From: Phycisphaerae bacterium
Lineage (GTDB): Bacteria > Planctomycetota > Phycisphaerae > Phycisphaerales > UBA1924
DNA length: 64,000 nt
Direction: 5' to 3'
Assembly: GCA_016873295.1 (NCBI GenBank)
Contig: VGXM01000002.1
Span: 124,001-188,000 of the forward strand
A program made the translations under genes and the position numbers. A model generated the notes under the pieces. It worked only from the letters and a program-made list of their open reading frames with translations. It searched no databases and was not told where the DNA came from. Shown here in pieces: positions 53,507-61,210 of this stretch; position 1 is the first letter of the stretch, and each line of letters opens with the position of its first letter.

Positions 53507-53938
53507 ATGGCGTGTCCGCTGTGCGAACAGGCGGCGAGGGCGGGCCGGGGCAAGCACCCCTGGCTCATCGCGGAGTTGGCGGAGAGCTTCGCCCTGCTGG
53601 GCGACAACCAGGGCCCGCGGGGCTGGTGCGTGCTCGTGCTCAAGGAACACGCCGAGCACGTGGCCGACCTGACCGCCGACCGGCAGGCGCGGCTGTGGGA
53701 CGACGTGCGTCACACCGCCGCCGCCCAGCGGGCGGTCTTCGGCCCGGTCCGCATCAACTACGAGTGCCTGGGCAACCTCGTGCCGCACGTGCATTGGCAC
53801 CTCATCCCGCGCCACGCCGACGACCCCCAGCCGCGGGACCCGGTGTGGCTCTGGCCCAGGGAGCGCCAGGCGGGATCGATGAAGGACGAGGATCGGCGGG
53901 CGCTGGTGTCGAGCCTGCGGGGGGCGCTGGGTCGGTAG
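53507..53938 (+). CDS. HIT-family hydrolase
   Basis: The 143-residue protein has the histidine triad in PHVHWHLIPRH and an N-terminal MACPLCEQ zinc-type pair. HIT proteins cleave nucleoside phosphoramidates or dinucleoside polyphosphates. The segment GPRGWCVLVLKEHAEHVADL matches the family beta-sheet. TACCGT lies 5 nt before ATG 53507. An R3 repeat follows the stop. Confidence 0.93.
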   Translation: MACPLCEQAARAGRGKHPWLIAELAESFALLGDNQGPRGWCVLVLKEHAEHVADLTADRQARLWDDVRHTAAAQRAVFGPVRINYECLGNLVPHVHWHLIPRHADDPQPRDPVWLWPRERQAGSMKDEDRRALVSSLRGALGR

Positions 53939-53942
53939 GGCG

Positions 53943-53990
53943 CGCCGAGCCTCCTCGGGCCCGGCGTGTCCGGAAGGGGGAGCTCAACAG
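53943..53990 (+). repeat. R3 intergenic repeat, copy 4
   Basis: CGCCGAGCCTCCTCGGGCCC, then GGCGTGTCCGGAAGGGGGAG and CTCAACAG. It matches the reverse copy at 43632-43679 over nearly its whole length. Confidence 0.6.
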
Positions 53991-54019
53991 GGCACGCGGA
54001 CTGTTCACTACGATCCCCC

Positions 54020-54736
54020 ATGGAATCCCGCGTGATCAGCATCGGCACCCTGGCGTGCAACCCGCTGTGGGGCGAGCGCGTCCCCGTGCGCACCGGGCAC
54101 GCCACCACGACGCTCGTGCGCTCCGGCGGCGCGACGATCGTGGTGGACCCGGCGCTCCCCGGTCCGGCGCTGGCCGCCCGCCTGGGCGAGCGGGCCGGGC
54201 TGACGCCCTCCAAGGTCACGCACGTGTTCCTGACCAGCTTCCACCCAGAGTGCCGGGGCGGGCTCGGACTCTTCGAGCACGCCGAGTGGCTGATCCACGA
54301 GCCGGAGCGCGAGGCGATCGGCACGCGCCTGGCGCTCCAGCTTCGGAACCTGGTCCGGGTGCAGGGCGAGGAGGAGGACGGGGACGACCCCGAGGGCGTG
54401 GGGATGTCGCTCCGCGAGCGCCTGGAGCGCGACGTCTCGCTCCTGCAGCGATGCCAACCGGCCCCCGACCGGCCCGCCGACCGCGTCAGTCTCTTCCCGC
54501 TCCCCGGCGTGAGCCCGGGCATGTGTGGGCTGCTGCTGGAGGGCCCGCGGGCGACGACGCTCATCGCGGGCGACGCCGTCGCCACCGCCCAGCACCTGGA
54601 CTCGGGGCTCATCGTCGACTACGCGATGGACGTGCCCGCCGCCAAGGAGAGCTTCCAGGAGGCCATCGAGATCGCGGACGTGCTGATCCCCGGGCGCGAC
54701 AACGTGGTGCTCAACCCGATCCGCAGGCCCTATTGA
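54020..54736 (+). CDS. MBL-fold protein with altered metal site
   Basis: The 238-residue protein has the MBL fold (TIVVDPALPGPALAARL, LEGPRATTLIAGDAVAT, VLIPGRDNVVL). The normal T-H-x-H-x-D-H is replaced by LTSFHPECRGG: first His is Ser, Asp is Glu, last His is Cys. The later Asp (AGDAV) is kept. Hydrolase activity may be altered or lost, or the site may bind a different metal. TACGAT lies 5 nt before ATG 54020. Confidence 0.75.
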   Translation: MESRVISIGTLACNPLWGERVPVRTGHATTTLVRSGGATIVVDPALPGPALAARLGERAGLTPSKVTHVFLTSFHPECRGGLGLFEHAEWLIHEPEREAIGTRLALQLRNLVRVQGEEEDGDDPEGVGMSLRERLERDVSLLQRCQPAPDRPADRVSLFPLPGVSPGMCGLLLEGPRATTLIAGDAVATAQHLDSGLIVDYAMDVPAAKESFQEAIEIADVLIPGRDNVVLNPIRRPY

Positions 54737-54819
54737 GGGGCGGGCCCGAATCCCGAGCCGGGGGCACCGGCCACAGGCCGGTCCCACATCCCCTCATTCC
54801 CCAGTCCCCGGCGCCTTCC

Positions 54820-55317
54820 TCAGACACTCGCCTGCATGATGCGCACGTCGAGGACCCGCCCGAACTTCTCGCCCACCGCCTCGAGGATGCCGACGGTGCG
54901 GAACCCGGCGGCGCGGTGCAGGCGGACGCTGGGCCCGCCATCGTCGTTGATGCGGGCGATGACGGACCTGATCCCCGCGGCTCGCGCCCGCCCCAGGAGT
55001 TCGTCGAGCAGGGCCCGCCCGACGCCCCGCCCCCGGGCGTGCTCGGCGATGTAGACCGAGTCCTCCGCCGAACGCCGGTAGCCGGGCCTGGGCGACCAGG
55101 GCTGGAGCCGGGCCCAGCCCAGCACGCGCCCGACGTCGAGCGCGACGAGGACGGGGTAGACCGAGCGGTCGAAGGCGTGGAACCACTCGCGCTGCTGCTG
55201 GGGCGTGCGCGGCTCGGTCTCGAACGTCGAGGGGCTGGTCAGGACCTCGTGGTTGTAGATCTCGAAAACGGCCGCCAGGTGCGACTCGTCGGCGTCAGCG
55301 ATGCTCGGAGGGCCCAT
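54820..55317 (-). CDS. GNAT-family N-acetyltransferase (Pat/MnaT-like)
   Basis: The 165-residue protein has IADADESHLAAVFEIYNHEV at the start, acetyl-CoA loop EHARGRGVGRALLDELL and HRAAGFRTVGILEAVGEKFG, the pattern of phosphinothricin/methionine-sulfoximine acetyltransferases. Real substrates of such chromosomal proteins are usually amino-acid analogues. TACCGT lies 6 nt before the ATG. Confidence 0.9.
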   Translation of the reverse strand: MGPPSIADADESHLAAVFEIYNHEVLTSPSTFETEPRTPQQQREWFHAFDRSVYPVLVALDVGRVLGWARLQPWSPRPGYRRSAEDSVYIAEHARGRGVGRALLDELLGRARAAGIRSVIARINDDGGPSVRLHRAAGFRTVGILEAVGEKFGRVLDVRIMQASV

Positions 55318-55462
55318 GGCGGGACGGTAGTGGGTCCCGTGCCGCCGAGATCGGCTCGGCGACCTCGGCGCCGCCGGGCGTCGGCCCGCCGTCCGGACAG
55401 AGGGGAGCCGGGCCCCAAGTCCCTACACTTGCTCCCCCGATCCGGGGCCATCGAGGACGCTC

Positions 55463-56752
55463 ATGCCCTTCACGCTGAAGCCCGAGCAAGGTTGGACCGT
55501 CGACGCCGACACGACCCGGTACCTGGCCAGCCACGTCGACACGGGCGACCGCTGGGTGCTGAACTTCGGGCCCCAGCACCCGGCGACGCACACGACGCTG
55601 CGCCTGGTGCTGGAGCTGGACGGCGAGCGGATCGCCCGCTGCACGCCCCACATCGGGTACCTGCACTCGGGCTTCGAGAAGCTGGCCGAGCACCTGGACT
55701 ACAACCAGTACGTCGCCATCGCGTCGCGGATGAACTACCTCTCGCCCATCGCCAACGACATCTGCTGGCACCACGCCGTGGAGAAGCTCTTCGGGATCGA
55801 CATCACGCCGCGCTGCAAGGTGCTGCGGACCATCATGGCGGAGGTGGCGCGGATCCAGGACCACCTGCTGTGCGTGGGGGCGGCGGGGCTGGACCTCAAC
55901 GCCTTCACGGGCTTCATCTACGCCTTCAACGTCCGCGAGAAGACCTACGACCTGTACGACTTCATCTCCGGGCAGCGCTACCACCCCGACTGGACGCGGG
56001 TGGGCGGGGCCATGCAGGACCTGCCCGACGAGGAGATGTTCAAGACGCTGGTCAGGAAGCTCATCGACGAGGAGGTGCCCGCCGCCCTCCGCGACCTGGA
56101 GACCCTGCTCAACCGCAACCGCATCTTCATGGACCGCACCCGGGGCGTGGGGCTGCTGACGCACGACGAGTGCGTGGCCTGGTCGATCACGGGCCCCATC
56201 GCGCGGGCCAGCGGCGTGAAGCGCGACGTGCGCAAGGACGAGCCCTACCTCTGCTACGCCGACAACTGGGACGGGCAGGGCGCCGAGGCCGTCACGTTCC
56301 AGGTCCCCATCTGCACCGACGGCGACACCTACGCGCGGTACCTGGTGCGCCTGGAGGAGATCCGGCAGTCGTGCTCGATCGTCCGCCAGCTCATCGGCCG
56401 CATCCCCGCCGGGCCCCTCGACGTCTTCGCCGACGCCAAGGTCACCAAGCCCCGCAAGACCGACGTCTACGGCTCCATCGAGGGCCTCATCCAGCACTTC
56501 GAACTGGTCATGAGCAACCGCGGCTGGAAGCCCCCCGTCGCCGAGTGCTACGGCGCCAACGAAACCGCCAACGGCGAGCTGGGGTTCTTCATCGTGTCCG
56601 ACGGCGGGCCGCGGGCCTGGCGGGCCAAGTGCCGACCGCCCTCGTTCATCAACTACCAGACCATCGCCAAGATGTGCGAGGGGCACCTCCTCAGCGACAT
56701 CGTCGCCTGCATCGGCTCCCTCAACGTCGTCGCGGCGGAGCTGGACAGGTAG
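55463..56752 (+). CDS. nuoD: NADH-quinone oxidoreductase subunit D
   Basis: The 429-residue 49-kDa subunit of complex I lines the quinone site. Signatures: NFGPQHPATHTTLRLVLELD, GYLHSGFEKLAE, YVAIASRMNYLSPIANDI, MNYLS, RIQDHLL, AECYGANETANGELGFFIVS and LSDIVACIGSLN. The conserved His pair (QHPATH) is present. GAGGA precedes ATG 55463 by 5 nt, and TACACT lies about 33 nt upstream, so this mRNA probably has a leader. Gene neighbours are not nuo genes. The stop is TAG followed by R1 copy F. Confidence 0.96.
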   Translation: MPFTLKPEQGWTVDADTTRYLASHVDTGDRWVLNFGPQHPATHTTLRLVLELDGERIARCTPHIGYLHSGFEKLAEHLDYNQYVAIASRMNYLSPIANDICWHHAVEKLFGIDITPRCKVLRTIMAEVARIQDHLLCVGAAGLDLNAFTGFIYAFNVREKTYDLYDFISGQRYHPDWTRVGGAMQDLPDEEMFKTLVRKLIDEEVPAALRDLETLLNRNRIFMDRTRGVGLLTHDECVAWSITGPIARASGVKRDVRKDEPYLCYADNWDGQGAEAVTFQVPICTDGDTYARYLVRLEEIRQSCSIVRQLIGRIPAGPLDVFADAKVTKPRKTDVYGSIEGLIQHFELVMSNRGWKPPVAECYGANETANGELGFFIVSDGGPRAWRAKCRPPSFINYQTIAKMCEGHLLSDIVACIGSLNVVAAELDR

Positions 56753-56938
56753 CGGCGCGGGTCGGGAGAGTCCGCACACAGGCGCAGGTGGGCGCTCCGG
56801 GTGCCACGGGCGATCCGCCCGGCGGTCGCCCGTGCCGCCTTGCCCCCGACACCCGACCCGCACGGGTCGCGGGCGAAGCGCCCGATGACCCGTGGCACCC
56901 GCGGCCCATCCATCCACGGACTCCCGACACACACCCCG
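56752..56938 (+). repeat. R1 element, copy F, at the nuoD stop codon
   Basis: A diverged copy starting GCGGCGCGGGTCGGGAG with the last base of the nuoD TAG and ending CTCCCGAC. Interior palindromes are recognisable (GTGCCACGGGCGATCCGCCC, GGGCGAAGCGCCC). The altered ends still mirror each other (GGGTCGGGAG and CTCCCGAC). Confidence 0.75.
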
Positions 56939-56949
56939 CGCCGAACCCG

Positions 56950-57112
56950 GCGCGTCGCGCCTTCTACACGGAACTCGTCGCCACGGGCAAGGCCAGGAAG
57001 TCGGCCCCGGTCGCCTGCATGCGGGAACTCCTGGTCACCCTCAACGCCATGCTGCGAACCCGAACCCCGTGGAGGACCTCTCTTGAGACCGCTTGACAAT
57101 CAAGACAGTCGC
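56950..57112 (+). mobile_element. 3' remnant of an IS110-family transposase gene
   Basis: The frame reads ARRAFYTELVATGKARKSAP and VACMRELLVTLNAMLRTRTPW, the C-terminal end of IS110-type DEDD transposases. After a frameshift, LDNQDSR continues as in the usual C-terminus (LD-x-Q-x-S). No upstream part remains; R1 copy F ends 11 bp before it. It is inactive. Confidence 0.7.
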
Positions 57113-57123
57113 TCCCCTACGCT
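57093..57123 (+). promoter_or_regulatory. Promoter of the PhnP-like gene, partly made from IS110 DNA
   Basis: TTGACA (57093-57098) lies within the transposase remnant (codons for Leu-Asp-Asn). TACGCT (57118-57123) follows after 19 nt, 5 nt before the GTG start. Spacing is slightly long; the -10 alone fits the window's rule. Confidence 0.5.
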
Positions 57124-57128
57124 GACCC

Positions 57129-58028
57129 GTGCGCTTCCTGTTCCTCGGCACGGGCACGTCGGCGGGCATCCCGGCGATCGGGTGCGACTGTCACGTCTGC
57201 ACCAGCCCCGACCCCCGCGACAGCCGTCTGCGCACCGCCGCCGCCGTCCTCTGGACCGACCCGTTCGGCGTGGAACGCACCGCCCTGCTCGACGCCGGCC
57301 CTGACCTGCGCCAGCAAGCCCTGCGGGCCGGGCTGCGGCGCTGCGACGCCATCTTCTTCACGCACAACCACGTGGACCACACCTTCGGGCTCGACGAGGT
57401 GCGCCGCTTCAACGCCCTCCAGCGGACGCCCATCCCCATCTACGCCGAGCCCCACACCCTCGACCACCTCCGCCGCGTCTACAAGCACGTCTTCGAGCGC
57501 GACGCCAACGTCAACGACAGCTTCGTCGCCTCGCTCATCCCCCACGCCCTGGCCCCGGGCGTCGCGGTCGAGCTCTTCGGCGTCTCCTTCACCCCCTTCC
57601 GCATGCTCCATGGCCGCCTGCCCATCGTGGGCTACCGCGTCGAGCCCGCCGCCGCCTCGCCCCTGAAGCAGGATCTCCCGCCCGGCTCGCCCTTCCCGCT
57701 TGCGTACTGCACCGACGTGTCGGGCGTGCCCACCGAGTCCTGGCGGTACCTGTCGGGACTGGGCACCCTCGTGCTCGACGCCCTGCGCCACCGGCACCAC
57801 CCCACCCACCTGACGCTCGGACAGGCCGTGCACCTGGCCGAGAAGATCGCGGCCCGCCGGACCTTCTTCGTCCACATGGCCCACGACCTGGCCCACGAAG
57901 AAACCAACGCCTCGCTCCCCGCCGGCATGGCCCTGGCCCACGACGGGCTGGAACTGGCCGCCAGCATCGCGCAAGGCGAGACTCCCCTGCCCCTGCCGCG
58001 TCAGAACCCCGCCGGCAGGGAGGCTTGA
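57129..58028 (+). CDS. PhnP-like MBL-fold phosphodiesterase
   Basis: The 299-residue protein starts RFLFLGTGTSAGIPAIGCDC with the Cys-rich zinc loop GCDCHVCTS, then the metal motif FFTHNHVDHTFGLDE and HMAHDLAHEETN. PhnP enzymes hydrolyse cyclic ribose phosphodiesters in phosphonate breakdown; without phn neighbours a related cyclic nucleotide or tRNA-type substrate is possible. The GTG start is fixed by TACGCT 5 nt upstream and by the family N-terminus. Confidence 0.9.
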   Translation: MRFLFLGTGTSAGIPAIGCDCHVCTSPDPRDSRLRTAAAVLWTDPFGVERTALLDAGPDLRQQALRAGLRRCDAIFFTHNHVDHTFGLDEVRRFNALQRTPIPIYAEPHTLDHLRRVYKHVFERDANVNDSFVASLIPHALAPGVAVELFGVSFTPFRMLHGRLPIVGYRVEPAAASPLKQDLPPGSPFPLAYCTDVSGVPTESWRYLSGLGTLVLDALRHRHHPTHLTLGQAVHLAEKIAARRTFFVHMAHDLAHEETNASLPAGMALAHDGLELAASIAQGETPLPLPRQNPAGREA

Positions 58029-58472
58029 TACCGAGGGGGCGAACCGCCGTCGACGCGGCCCGACGGGCCAGCACCCGCGGTGAAATGGGGGCCGTGGCCT
58101 GAGGTCACGACGGCGACCGTAGCGGCGTGGGGCAGGCGCGCATCCGCCCGTCCCCCTGCACTGTGCCATGTACGTTCGGCGGCTCGACATCCAGAACTGC
58201 AGGGCCATTCGGCGGCAGGTCACGGGCATCTGGCGCGATGGTGCCGTGGCGTGGCGAAGTCGCCCGGGAACGGTCGATGCACGTCCCGTGTCCTCCGCGT
58301 GCCGACCCGCCATTCGACGGCTTGGGTGGCGCTTGGAGGCTGCCGCCCCAAGTCGCGCGTGGCCCGACGACCACGCCCGGGACACCAGCCTCCGCTGGCC
58401 CCCCAACCACGAAACCGGACCAAGCCTGATCCAATCGCCGCTCCCGAGTCCGCCGATACCCTCCGCCGACCG
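58029..58472. other. Intergenic region with possible gene stub
   Basis: Apart from the stub at 58168, nothing recognisable. TACCCT (58457-58462) lies 10 nt before the glycosyltransferase ATG. Confidence 0.45.
58168..58260 (+). pseudogene. N-terminal stub of a RecF/AAA_21-type ATPase
   Basis: MYVRRLDIQNCRAIRRQ strongly resembles the first strand pair of SMC/RecF-like ATPases (M-Y-I-x-x-L-x-I-x-N-F-R). After about 20 residues the similarity stops and no Walker A follows. Probably the 5' end of a deleted gene; chance resemblance cannot be excluded. Confidence 0.35.
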
Positions 58473-59549
58473 ATGACCACCCGTCGCGGCGGATCCATCC
58501 TCTTCCTCACCCCCGCCTTCCTCGCCGACCGGCGCCACAAGCGCGTCCACGGCGTGGAGATCTTCAACTCCCTCTTCATCCGCCGACTGCTCGAGCTCGG
58601 GCACCCCGTCACCCTCCCCATCGAGCCGCGCTGGAGCACTCCCCTTCGCGAGCACCTCCCCGAGCATCCTGCGTTGGAGGTCGTCCCGGGCCTGCCGCTG
58701 CGCCGGCCGCTCCCCGTCTCACTCGCGCTTGTCCCCTCGCTGCGCCGGCGCGGGCCCTTCGACCTGCTCATCCTCGGCAACAACGGGCGGGGCATCCTCC
58801 CCGCGGCCCGCCTCCTGCGCGCCGGCAGCGGGGCCAAGCGCACCGTCCTTTTCGCCCACCAGTTCCCGCGCCCCGACTACCTGCGCGCGATCGCGCGGAT
58901 GGGCATCCCCGTCCACGCCGTCAGTCACGCCGTGGGCGACGCCTTCAAGGCCGGCGGCGTACGCGAGGTCAACGTCTCCTACGGCGTCCTCTCCGCCGAG
59001 CGCTTCCACCCGCGCGCGGGCGACCGCCCGCCCGGCCCGCTCCGCTTCGGCGTCGTCGGTCAGCTCGACACGCCCTGGAAGGGCGCCCACCTGGCCCTCG
59101 ACGCCTGGCGCATGCTCCCCGATCGCCTGCGCGGGCGCGTGGAGCTTCACCTGCTCGCGTACAGGCACCCGCCGCCGGACCCGCCCCCCGGGGCGGTGCC
59201 GCACGAGTGGCTTCCCCCCGGGGGCGTCGCCGATTTCCTGCGCACGCTGGACGCCCTGATCGTCCCCAGCACATCCGCCGAGACCTTCTCGCAGGTCACC
59301 GTGCAGGCGATGCTCACCGGGCTGCCGATCCTGGCCTACGACCTGCCCGTGCTGGCGGAGAAGCTGGACGCCGGGGGCGGCGCGGTCTTCCGCTCCGCGG
59401 CGGAACTGGCGGCCCTGGTCGAGCGCCTGCACGACGACGAGCCCGCGCGTGCCGCCATGGGCGACGCCGCCCGCGCCACCGCGCTGCAGCGCTACGTCTG
59501 GCGCGCGGAGGAGTTCGTGGAGCGGTATCTGTCGCCAGTCACCGGATGA
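58473..59549 (+). CDS. Family 4 glycosyltransferase
   Basis: The 358-residue GT-B protein has an N-terminal half with LFLTPAFLADRRHKRVHGVE and a C-terminal donor half with LRFGVVGQLDTPWKGAHLAL and ALIVPSTSAETFSQVTVQAM (E-x7 region). Acceptor and donor are unknown. ATG 58473 is supported by TACCCT 10 nt upstream. Its last 11 bp overlap the antisense end of the MauE-pseudopilin gene. Confidence 0.85.
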   Translation: MTTRRGGSILFLTPAFLADRRHKRVHGVEIFNSLFIRRLLELGHPVTLPIEPRWSTPLREHLPEHPALEVVPGLPLRRPLPVSLALVPSLRRRGPFDLLILGNNGRGILPAARLLRAGSGAKRTVLFAHQFPRPDYLRAIARMGIPVHAVSHAVGDAFKAGGVREVNVSYGVLSAERFHPRAGDRPPGPLRFGVVGQLDTPWKGAHLALDAWRMLPDRLRGRVELHLLAYRHPPPDPPPGAVPHEWLPPGGVADFLRTLDALIVPSTSAETFSQVTVQAMLTGLPILAYDLPVLAEKLDAGGGAVFRSAAELAALVERLHDDEPARAAMGDAARATALQRYVWRAEEFVERYLSPVTG

Positions 59550-60762
59550 CATCGCGCCCGCGCACGCCGTGGAGCGCATGGCGCAAGGGTGCGATGAGGC
59601 TGTTCTCGTGCCCGTAGTTCAGCGTGACCGGTCCGCCGTCGCCGCTGGGCATCTGCTTGCCCGCGCGCGACCACGGGATCTCCGCGGCGCTGGCATCCAC
59701 GAACGCCAGCGGAAAGCGTACCCGCTGGGGCTGGTAGGAGACGAACGCCATGGCCGAGGGGGTCACGGCGTCGTCGGCCAGAAGCGTCTTGCCCGACGGG
59801 AAGAGCACCTCGCCCAGCCGCGTGGCGCGCCATTGCTCCGGGGGATAGGTCCTGGTCTCCGGTGCGTAGTAGTCGGGGTCGGCCTGGAAACTGCACGACA
59901 GCGCGTAGTGGAGCCACCTGGTGTCGTCCGGGCGACGCAAGGGCGATCGGAACGACGCATGACGGGGGCGCCCGTCGTAGTACGCGTCGGCCAGGCCGAC
60001 GTTCCACAAGATGTACGTGCCGAAATACCGCGTACGGACCGCCACGCCCGCCGACAGCGACCGGATGACCGAGAAGGTCGCCGTCGGCGAAGTCAGGTAG
60101 GGAAGGTGCTCGCGGTGCTCGCCGGCGTAGGCGTGGATGATCGAGGCGTGGGAACGCAGGTTCGCCAGGCTCGCCCCGACCCGGGCCCGCTCCCGAACCC
60201 GGCCCAGCGTCGGCATCGCCAGCGCCACCAGCATCGCGACAAGCACCATGACGATCAGCGTCTCGACCAGCGTGAAGCCCCTTGGCGCGGGCGCGCTCCG
60301 CCACTCTTCGCCGGCCCTGGCGGGGGCGTCACGCCCGCGAGGCAGGCTCGACCAGAGACCGGCAGCGAGCGCTCCCATGAGCAGCACGTTGCGAGCGACG
60401 ACCCAGATCCCCGATTCCTCCGGCGTGGACACCGCACCAAGGCACCCACACGCCGGCGAGCGATCGCCGAGCGCCCACTCGTGGACATACGCCGCCGTGA
60501 ACAGAGCCAGGAGCGACATCGCCGCCGCAGCGGACCAGCGGCGGCGTAACCCCAAGACCCCGGCACCCCCAAGAAGCACTTCAGAGGTCGGAACGAACGT
60601 ACCGACCCAGGGCGCCCAGCTCTCGGGAAGAGTCCTCCAGGAAGCAAGCACATCGCGGAACGCCGACAGATCCACCGACTTCAAGAGTCCGGCAAGCAGC
60701 ACGAACCCAAGGGCACATTGCCCCGCGAAACCGGCGAGCGTGCGAGGAGCGGTGAGCGACAT
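59539..60762 (-). CDS. MauE/DoxX-like membrane domain fused to a pseudopilin
   Basis: The 407-residue fusion has four hydrophobic segments in residues 1-140 with the MauE-type layout and a CGC motif (Cys105, Cys107 in SPACGCLGA). After a linker follows a full class III prepilin segment RGFTLVETLIVMVLVAMLVA (Gly162/Phe163, Glu167). The pseudopilin domain resembles the product of 2096-2812, including ANLRSHASIIHAYAGEH, LAFVDASAAEIPW and the C-terminal HGVRGRD. MauE-like proteins assist disulfide formation, which suits the Cys-rich gene next door. ATG 60762 overlaps the previous stop (TGATG). Such a fusion places the prepilin signal in mid-protein, so processing is uncertain. Confidence 0.85.
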   Translation of the reverse strand: MSLTAPRTLAGFAGQCALGFVLLAGLLKSVDLSAFRDVLASWRTLPESWAPWVGTFVPTSEVLLGGAGVLGLRRRWSAAAAMSLLALFTAAYVHEWALGDRSPACGCLGAVSTPEESGIWVVARNVLLMGALAAGLWSSLPRGRDAPARAGEEWRSAPAPRGFTLVETLIVMVLVAMLVALAMPTLGRVRERARVGASLANLRSHASIIHAYAGEHREHLPYLTSPTATFSVIRSLSAGVAVRTRYFGTYILWNVGLADAYYDGRPRHASFRSPLRRPDDTRWLHYALSCSFQADPDYYAPETRTYPPEQWRATRLGEVLFPSGKTLLADDAVTPSAMAFVSYQPQRVRFPLAFVDASAAEIPWSRAGKQMPSGDGGPVTLNYGHENSLIAPLRHALHGVRGRDVIR

Positions 60763-61190
60763 CAGTCCTGTTGGCCGACACAGGGCGCGGAGTTCGGGTC
60801 CGTCTTCGACGTGTTGCAGGAGTTGGAGCGTTCAACACCCGTGCCGACGCAGGGCCCTCCTGGTGACGTCGGGCGGGCCCACACGCGCCGCTTGCAGTTG
60901 GCCGTCGCCCCATAGTCCACACCCGTGCGTCCCTCCTGCCCCGGTCCCGCCGGCTGGACCTTGTCAATCTGGGGATCGCTGATCGGATCGTCCGGACAGA
61001 TCGGGGGAGTCTCGGCGTTGTTGTCGCAGTCGCGCCCGATCAGGTTGGGCTGCGGGCCCGAAGGCGGCGAGGATCCGCAGCACGACTGCGTGGTGTTGAC
61101 CCAGCAGTCGTTCCGCGCGACCAGTGTGTTGGCGGCCACTAGACTGACGAGCGAGCAGGACAGTGCGGTCGTTCGAGATGTGAGTGCCAT
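60762..61190 (-). CDS. Exported Cys-rich small protein (cassette 2)
   Basis: The 142-residue product has a signal-like start (MALTSRTTALSCSLVSLVAA) and about nine Cys in the mature part (TQSCCGSSPPSG, RDCDNNAETPPIC, GGPCVGTG, NSCNTS, APCVGQQD). It shares PPSG..P..I..RD with the Cys-rich protein at 2843. GGGAGG lies 3-4 nt before the ATG. Translation is coupled to the MauE-pseudopilin gene by TGATG, which suggests the two products act together. Confidence 0.75.
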   Translation of the reverse strand: MALTSRTTALSCSLVSLVAANTLVARNDCWVNTTQSCCGSSPPSGPQPNLIGRDCDNNAETPPICPDDPISDPQIDKVQPAGPGQEGRTGVDYGATANCKRRVWARPTSPGGPCVGTGVERSNSCNTSKTDPNSAPCVGQQD

Positions 61191-61210
61191 GCGTCCTCCC
61201 TGAAGAGGAA

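Noticed and set aside
53500-57096. Another plus-strand open frame of about 1200 codons
   Set aside because: It overlaps HIT, MBL, GNAT and nuoD in the wrong frame or strand. Only its last 50 codons (IS110 remnant) look like real protein.
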